Of a stretch of 64,000 nt of DNA, positions 58,107 through 64,000 are shown piece after piece; positions within the stretch are counted from its first letter, which is position 1; each line of letters starts with the position of its first letter. The notes below the pieces were generated by a model that was not told the DNA's origin, searched no databases, and saw only the letters and a program-made list of their open reading frames with translations. Made by a program: the position numbers and the translations under genes. The stretch covers positions 267,541,830 to 267,605,829 of the forward strand of contig OZ005648.1 of assembly GCA_963930645.1 (NCBI GenBank), read 5' to 3'. Origin of the DNA: Salticus scenicus (Eukaryota > Arthropoda > Arachnida > Araneae > Salticidae).

Positions 58107-58990
58107 CAAATATGAGTAAAACACTGTTTTTATTGTAATAACACATTCTTATTTCGTATATTTCTGCACATTTTATGCCAGTAACTATCTAATATGAATA
58201 ATTAAAAAATGATAATATCTGAATAAACAATGATTCAAATTTGGCAAAATAAAATATATTTCCTTAAACGCTATTGTTAATTGCTAATAAAATAGTGCTA
58301 TTCTAGAGAAATTTTGAAATTCTTATCTAGCAACACCGAGTCTTTCTATCAATATTTCTTCTGGCAAGGTGCCCAGCCCAGCTCCATGTTAACTTTCTAA
58401 CACTATAAATAACATCAGTTAACTTTGGTTTGCTCCATATCTATTGTGTTCCGCATTCTGTCTCTTCGGGTGAATCCTAACACGCATCTGTCCATGCTTC
58501 TCTGGGTTGTTTGAAGTTTTTAGTATAGTTTTACACATTAATGTCCGAGTTCCTGAAGCATATGTTAAACAGGCAAAATGCACTAATCAAAAACTTTTCT
58601 TTTCAAACAAACTGGGAGTTTGCTTTTGAACATAGCGCTATTTCTTCCGAATGCTCTCCATGCAAATTTAACTCTTATTTTTCTCATGATGCTCCCATTC
58701 ATCATAAGGACTTCCCCCAGATAAATATAACTGCCTACCGTTTCTAATTCATTCATGTCAACAGTGATCTGTGGAGAAAAGGAATTTATATAATTGTCTT
58801 ATTGAGGTTTATTATCAATCCAACGAGCTTGCTTTCTTTGTTTAATTCTTGCTAATCCTCATATTTTTTAAATCTTCCAGAAGTACTGCATTGAAGAGAT
58901 TAGGTGAAATTGTATTTGCCTTACACATTTTCTGATTTTGAATGTATCACTCGTTTTAGTTTGTTTTTGGAATTGACAGACAAAAAGATA

Positions 58991-60469
58991 TTTGTAATTT
59001 TTTTTTTTTTTCAATTTTTTAACAAACATTTTCTTGTTTGCCAATTCCAATACCAAATAGTTATAAAAATAAACGACGCTGTACTCCAGTTTTTTACGAT
59101 TTATAATATGGCAGTGAAGGACAAAATTTGGCATAACTTATTTACAAATGTTAATAGGTTTTTATAAGGATCACTATTGATCGTAACTCTGAATAAACAA
59201 TCATCATGACATTTCCAGAAAATGACTACTGCTATTTTACAGCCTGCAACTTTCAAATGAGAATGTTGTCAGCCACAAGACTAGATGTATAAAGAGAAAT
59301 TCCTGCATCTTAATATAGGAGAATTTTTCTTCAAGTTTTCCTACGGACATAACCCCTTAGCCTTATAAACCAAATACAACAAGACAAATGTTACATAGAA
59401 GTGCCACTAGATTTTTTTTTTTTTTTTTGAAAACACACCTGTAACATTAGAATCACCTGGACATGTATGCAATTGTCACCCATTTCAGCTTGTATAAAAA
59501 TATATTGTACGGATCTGCCATTCGGGGTCATTCTCTGAAAAATGAGCTTTAAAAAAAAATTTAGCCTAAATAAAATTGCTCCAATTTTTTTTTTTTTAAT
59601 TTTGTGCATGTACAGTTAATGTTATAGTTAATAAAAAATAATCTAAACCAAACTGTACCTGATAATTTCTTGAAATAGTAATTATTTTTATTAATTAGAA
59701 AAATGAGGGAATGACAAATTTCTTCTAGAAACTATCGCCTTATATTATTAAAATCATTATAAAAATATGATTAGGTTTAGTTATATTTTGAAACAAAAAA
59801 CATTTATTAAAGCATATTTTTATTAATATAATGACATAAAAAACAAAATTGATTTCCTTTAGTTAACTTTACGATGGATGAGGAAATGACATATAAAAAT
59901 ACTGTGTATTTCAATCTAACGTTTGAGAGCTATATGCTACTCAGTGTAAAATGTTTCCAACAGAACACACTAAGCTTGACTTATTTATAAAGCACATGCT
60001 GCTATTAATGGAATAAGTAGAGGTGTAATTATAATTTGATGAGGGAATGATATTTATTACCAGGGACAACAAAAAGTGTTCTAATTTCTTTCATTGCATA
60101 ATTATATAAATATAGTATAATGGATAAATATCTATCATAGTATTAAGAAATATTACAACACATAAATAGTGGTGTAATGCTGAATTCACAGTCAAAGAAA
60201 ATTATTAACTGTTAGGCTTCTTAATAAACACACATAATTTCTTGTTGCACCCACTTAAAAAAAAAAAAGCAACACAGAAATGAAGCATTTGAGAAAAATC
60301 AATTTAAAAGTAACAATGTATTGGCTAACCTATATTAAAACTGACGCAAAAGTCTCTTACTCTCATGTGGATATATTGTGAGATAGAAATGTAATTTTTT
60401 TGTGCATGTTGCGGCACTTCATATGCATTTTTCAATGACAAGTTCAAAACCGCTATTTTATAACCTGTG
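58991..60469. other. AT-rich stretch, nothing firmly recognised
   Basis: The LINE may extend a little further (minus strand before 59130). ATGAGGGAATGACA-type words recur at 59702, 59874 and 60036, hinting at a very degenerate repeat of about 165 bp. No gene is supported. Confidence 0.5.
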
Positions 60470-61510
60470 TCATTTCTCTTTTTTCTGCCAGGTTTGAATG
60501 TGATCTTTGTTTGATCTCTTGAAGTTTCCTAGATAGTAACATTATGTGAATTAAGTACGCTTTTTCTTAACTCAACTGTAGAAAGAAACATATTTTTATA
60601 CGGTTATTGACAAAGACAACTTTTGTTGGATATTGTTATGATTAATGTAACTAATAATTTTCTTTCATGTTACTTGAAACTAGATGAAACAATTGTTTTC
60701 ATTTAAATATAATCTATTTCTTAATTACTCTGAAAAATCTTAATTTAATGATAATTAAAAATAGCAAAGTTTTTTCAAATGATTAAAAATTTTAAAAAAT
60801 TGAATTTTTATATATTTCAACTATCTGAATAGTAGCCAAATAATTTGATATTTGGCCTAGCCGAATAGTTTAGAGATTCGGCCGAACCGAACATTCGGTG
60901 CATCCCTAATTTGGATGTGATCTTTGACTTTTTGAAGTTTTCTAAATGGCAACATCATGTGAATTATATACGCTCTTTCTAAACTAAACTTTAGAAACAT
61001 GCATCGTTATACTGTTACTGATAAAGACAACTTTCGTTAGATATTGTTTTGATTAATGTAACTAATTAATTTTTTTAACCCCTTAACGTGCGCTGTCCTC
61101 GCTGCGAGGACGCAAAATTTGAGATCCAGCTGCAGAAATTCATCCCGGAAATTTTTTAGTAAAAATTTGTGTTTATAACATATCGGAATAGGCTGATTTG
61201 TTTAACCTTAAAATTAAAAATTTCTTTTAGTTTAATTTAGTTCATGAATTCCGGCGGCAGTATAATTTAAATGATACGAATTGTCTTGCGCTGCAAAGGG
61301 TTAATGTTACTTGAAACTAGATAAAACAATTATTTTCATTTCAACATAATCTATTTCTAAATTACTATTAGAATTTTTTCAAATAATTAAAAGCTTTTAA
61401 AAAATTTAATTTTTATGTGTTCAACTAGTCGAATAATAACCAAATAGTTTGATATTCAGCCAAACTGAATATTTGGTAGTATGGCCGAATATTGAATATT
61501 CGGTGCATCC
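60470..61510 (+). repeat. Tandem duplication, about 420-bp units with hAT-like CCGAAT ends
   Basis: 60485-60907 and 60910-61510 share AAGACAACTTT, TGATTAATGTAACTAAT and TGTTACTTGAAACTAGAT. Each ends in GAACATTCGGTGCATCCCTA or GAATATTCGGTGCATCCGTA, a terminus of a common hAT group. The second unit contains the MITE at 61079-61300; the first shows the empty site. Confidence 0.75.
61079..61300. mobile_element. piggyBac-type MITE, 222 bp, TTAA target
   Basis: TTAA lies on both sides (61075-61078 and 61301-61304). The ends CCCCTTAACGTGCGC and, as complement, CCCTTTGCAGCGC are similar. GTCCTCGCTGCGAGGAC near the left is a palindrome. Noncoding; the empty site exists in the neighbouring duplicate. 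Confidence 0.75.
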
Positions 61511-62346
61511 GTACTTTGGAACAAGTAAACATTTTTAAATTATGAGATTAACAGCTTCAAATTACACAGCAAAATAAAATAAGATAAACAGCACCAAGTC
61601 TAGAATAAAAAGCCCATTGGAGAGATTTTAATAAAAAGGGCATCATTTTTTTTAATTTGCTATCTTTTAGCTTTTTCAGTGTAATAGTTATAGATAACAA
61701 AAGTAAATTACCATAATTTATTTCTTAAACGCTATAGCGTTCACAAGATAAAAAGTAAAAAATAATCAGCCTGTGACACTTACTTCAGGTGCAGGTTTTT
61801 TTTTTTTTTTTTAAGCGATTTCACAATTACAGTTTCAAATAAGAAAACAAAAAAGAAAACTGCCACATTAGTGAGGTTGCCTTATAATGGAGGTCATTTT
61901 TGAAAATTAATATAGACAATAAAAATCTATAAATTAAAGGGAATAAAATTATTAAAATTTACACTGTTTTTCTATATAGTTTTGCAACAGTCCTTTATTA
62001 AGTTTCTTTGAATTAAATAAAAAGTATTTTTGCCATAATTTTATTTTTCAAGGATTATTTTATTTTATATATTAAATCAAAATATCTCATTTAAGCCTCA
62101 TTTCTGAACGGGAAAGACTGATCTAATTAAAATATCTGAATGAGAGACTAATCTAAATACTTTTACTTTGTCTTCTAAAATCAATTGGCCTATTTTATAA
62201 GTATGTAATTGTATATAATTTATTAGCTACTGAATGTTCACAAAATTCACTTTTAAAAAGTTGAACTTTATAGTTAAGTATGAATAGTTGGAAATATGAA
62301 GTCTTGTCATTTGTTTCATTTCACTACACGCATGCTATTGCTAATA
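61511..62346. other. AT-rich stretch, nothing recognised
   Basis: Poly(T) at 61797-61813. No gene or terminal repeats are supported. Confidence 0.6.
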
Positions 62347-62487
62347 CAGTTGAACCTCATTAACGTGAATCTCAAGGGGATAAAAATTTTTTCATGCTAT
62401 CAGTAACACAGAAACTAATCTTCATTTTGGTAAGAATTGTGGAAACAATCCATGTTAAAAGTAATTCACATTAATGAAGTTCCACTG
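62347..62487. mobile_element. Pogo/Tigger-type MITE, 141 bp
   Basis: CAGTTGAACCTCATTAACG and, as complement, CAGTGGAACTTCATTAATG are inverted ends flanked by TA (62345-62346 and 62488-62489). The resemblance to Tigger TIRs (CAGTTGAACCTC) is good. Confidence 0.75.
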
Positions 62488-62489
62488 TA

Positions 62490-63182
62490 TTACACATAGG
62501 GAGATTACTTATACAGTGAAAAATGGTTAATTCAATCCTCAGGTACGATAACTGCATAGAGTAAAATCCAGTCCCAAAAGGAACTTTTCAGGACGCATGT
62601 ATCATGTGTCATCCCCTGTTGTCACAACTAGAAAATGTATTTATTAATTTAATTTACGCACACACTACACATGTGAGTTATTTCATTTGTTTTAAAATCA
62701 AATAGCAATGCTGAATATTCCTTTATTTTATTTTTAAACTCCATGTTGTTACCAGGAGAAAAAATTTTGTTAGAAATATTTACTGCCTATTAATTGTTCT
62801 GCTTATTTTATTTCTTAAATTAAGAATACATTAATATTTGTGTTTTTAACACAGAATACAAATTGAAATATCTTATTAAGTAAAGATATTCTGTATTTTC
62901 GCATGAAATTATTAATTAAAAAAATTATAATTCATAGATAATAATAACATTTATGCTATATTAGTTAAGAGGTTTTTATTTTAAAGTTATTTAACAAAAA
63001 CATAAGTTAATAAAAAAAAAAAGTTTTGGTTATTTTTCCTTTTTTTTTAAAAGTACTTATGTGTCATGTAAATGTGAAAAAATTATAATAAAAATTAAGA
63101 GTTATAAAAAATTATTGATTAGAAACAAAATGCAATAAAGCATCTCTAAAAAGGCCACAAACTGTAGCTTTATATAATGACT
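62490..63182. other. AT-rich stretch, nothing recognised
   Basis: No supported gene, RNA or terminal repeat. Confidence 0.6.
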
Positions 63183-63560
63183 AGCTGCCTTCGGCAACCA
63201 GCTGGTTCGCGATCCTTGAATCCCAACTTTACGAAACTCCTGCTCGGTGGCGTCTACGTCGACTTTTTCCCATTTCGGGTCTTACAACAGCTTATTGACA
63301 TATAGTGAAAATAGCTTTATTGAAAAATTTAATCGCAGTAAATTCCTGCTCGGTAGCGTCCTCTTCCAGTTGCAATATCTGAAACTGCCTGTTCACACAC
63401 CATGTTATGATCCGCACAGTTGATGAATTCATGAATAAGAATTTCTAAATTGAAATTTCGTGGTCTATGGAGTTGTTCTACGATTATTATAATAACCTGA
63501 TATAAGGCGTTTGCAAACTCGGTGCCTTTGCCAACGAATATTATGCGAGAAGTGCCTAGC
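63183..63560 (-). mobile_element. Helitron-like CTAG terminus with tandem units
   Basis: A precedes CTAGCTGCCTTCGGCAACC, whose GCTGCC-TTC-GGCAAC palindrome resembles the family D marker. It is followed by two units of about 115 bp marked CTCCTGCTCGGTGGCGTC (63239) and TTCCTGCTCGGTAGCGTC (63343). The other end is not seen. Confidence 0.45.
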
Positions 63561-63569
63561 TGGTTGTCA

Positions 63570-63641
63570 GCCAGGGTAGCTCAGTGGTAGAGCATCCGCA
63601 CGTTAAGCGGAGGAGCTTGGGTTCGATTCCCGGCTCTGGTA
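63570..63641 (+). tRNA. tRNA-like gene, anticodon position reads GTT (Asn) with C33
   Basis: The 72 nt fold as a cloverleaf. The acceptor pairs GCCAGGG with CTCTGGT (two G-U pairs); the D arm is GCTC-AGTGGTAG-AGC; the anticodon stem is TCCGC/GCGGA around the loop ACGTTAA; the T arm is TTGGG-TTCGATT-CCCGG; the discriminator is A. The A box TAGCTCAGTGG and B box GGTTCGATTCC are perfect, and TTTTT follows at 63642-63646 as a Pol III terminator. Position 33 is C instead of the nearly universal U, so it may be a tRNA-derived repeat or pseudogene. Confidence 0.6.
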
Positions 63642-63646
63642 TTTTT
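63642..63646 (+). terminator. Pol III T-run terminator after the tRNA-like gene
   Basis: Five T directly after the discriminator base. Confidence 0.5.
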
Positions 63647-64000
63647 CGCATAGTTGGTAATAAATAAAAATATCAACCTTTACACTCCAATTTGATTTAA
63701 ATGCAATTTTTATTTCAATAAAAAATTTAATTACACGATACTTCGCAAATGATTGTTGAAACATGAGATCTTTTTTGTCTCGGGCAAAATTTCAGTGTAT
63801 ATTATTATTTTAAGCTAAATCTTTAAATATGTAATTATTAAATACATACACAAAGAAAAAATATTTTTTGTATGTCATTTATTTTTTTTTAATTGATAAA
63901 ATACCTACATGCAAACTCTATATTGAATTGCTAACTTTTTTTTTTTTTTTTTTTTTTTTAAAGAGATCAATAGAAGAAACACATGCTGTAATTCTGATTG
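63647..64000. other. AT-rich stretch, nothing recognised
   Basis: Poly(T) at 63937-63959. No gene is supported. Confidence 0.6.

Larger units (their letters stand above)
55729..58338. mobile_element. hAT fossil inside the LINE, decayed 8-bp TSD
   Basis: The left end CAAGGTTGCCAGAT and the complement of the right end, CGGTGTTGCTAGAT, agree at 10 of 14 bases. The flanks AGTCTATC (55721-55728) and AGTCTTTC (58339-58346) agree at seven of eight. Removing it joins the LINE reading across the gap. The interior has no transposase and holds a tandem array and a younger hAT. Confidence 0.65.
55560..58990 (-). pseudogene. RTE-clade LINE reverse-transcriptase fragment, split by a hAT
   Basis: Minus-strand reading gives the C-terminal part of a LINE polyprotein. 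TFKIRKCVRQ and ISPNLFNAVLLEDL (about 58880-58950) match the region before the catalytic YADD block, which is deleted. ITVDMNELETVGSYIYLG and WRAFGRNSAMFKSKLPVCLK (58600-58780) are followed by KVFD-CILPV, LQTTQRSMDRCVLGF and KLTWSWAGHLARR (58350-58500). After the hAT insertion it resumes with WRRIAENRADWNYLLEAFIL (55580-55645). Several stops and frameshifts show it is dead. Confidence 0.85.

Noticed and set aside
59700..60240. Tandem array marked by ATGAGGGAATGACA
   Set aside because: Only three short words match; the intervening sequence does not align convincingly.
63183..63560. A gene or tRNA precursor immediately upstream of the tRNA-like gene
   Set aside because: The segment begins with a CTAG-type element terminus and contains degenerate repeats rather than coding sequence.

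Overview
The window looks like repeat-rich, AT-rich intergenic or intronic DNA from an animal nuclear genome. An arthropod, perhaps a spider or other arachnid, is my best guess. This rests on the very low GC content, the dozens of A/T homopolymer tracts of 15-30 bp, and the mix of Tc1, hAT, piggyBac-type, pogo/Tigger, RTE LINE, tRNA-derived SINE and Helitron-like elements. I see no convincing host protein-coding gene. The only intact long reading frame is a 766-residue hAT transposase on the minus strand (39366-41666). The only candidate host RNA gene is a tRNA-like gene at 63570-63641.

The layout is a layered set of transposons whose order of arrival can often be read from terminal inverted repeats (TIRs) and target-site duplications (TSDs). 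Region 1-7.6 kb: a diverged repeat present twice, one copy holding a 226-bp MITE, the other split by a long-inverted-repeat element (1091-7390). That element was in turn entered by a Helitron-like element and by a hAT with a perfect 8-bp TSD (2605-6144), itself holding two more layers. Region 7.7-13 kb: pogo/Tigger remnants, then a 4.5-kb hAT fossil filled with SINEs, a TTAA-flanked MITE and two younger hAT-type elements. Region 13-25 kb: mostly unassignable AT-rich DNA with a piggyBac-type MITE, a long-TIR MITE, a tandem array of about 145-bp units and a Helitron-like element with a tandem core. Region 25-35 kb: further Helitron-like elements and a 1.4-kb element with GGGTAAGG ends.

Region 35.3-45.2 kb is the centrepiece: a Tc1-type transposon whose transposase gene is split into three pieces by a Helitron-like insertion and by a hAT-type element. 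The second insertion contains a CAGGGTT MITE, which contains the intact autonomous hAT, which contains another MITE: five nested levels, each with matching TIRs and direct repeats. Region 45-64 kb: more Helitron-like and hAT fragments, an RTE-clade LINE pseudogene split by a hAT fossil that is itself split by a younger hAT, a tandem duplication carrying a piggyBac-type MITE in one copy only, and the tRNA-like gene.

Two themes stand out. Nine separate hAT-type elements with different TIR families are flanked by exact 6-bp duplications, including the one encoding the intact transposase. Several noncoding families share one architecture (terminal palindrome, subterminal inverted repeat, tandem-repeat core, microsatellite, conserved module, second hairpin), and two insertions whose empty site can be inferred lie at an A|T step without target duplication, as rolling-circle elements do. 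Strand for these families is given with the end carrying the short terminal palindrome (CTAG|T in family A) taken as the 3' end.
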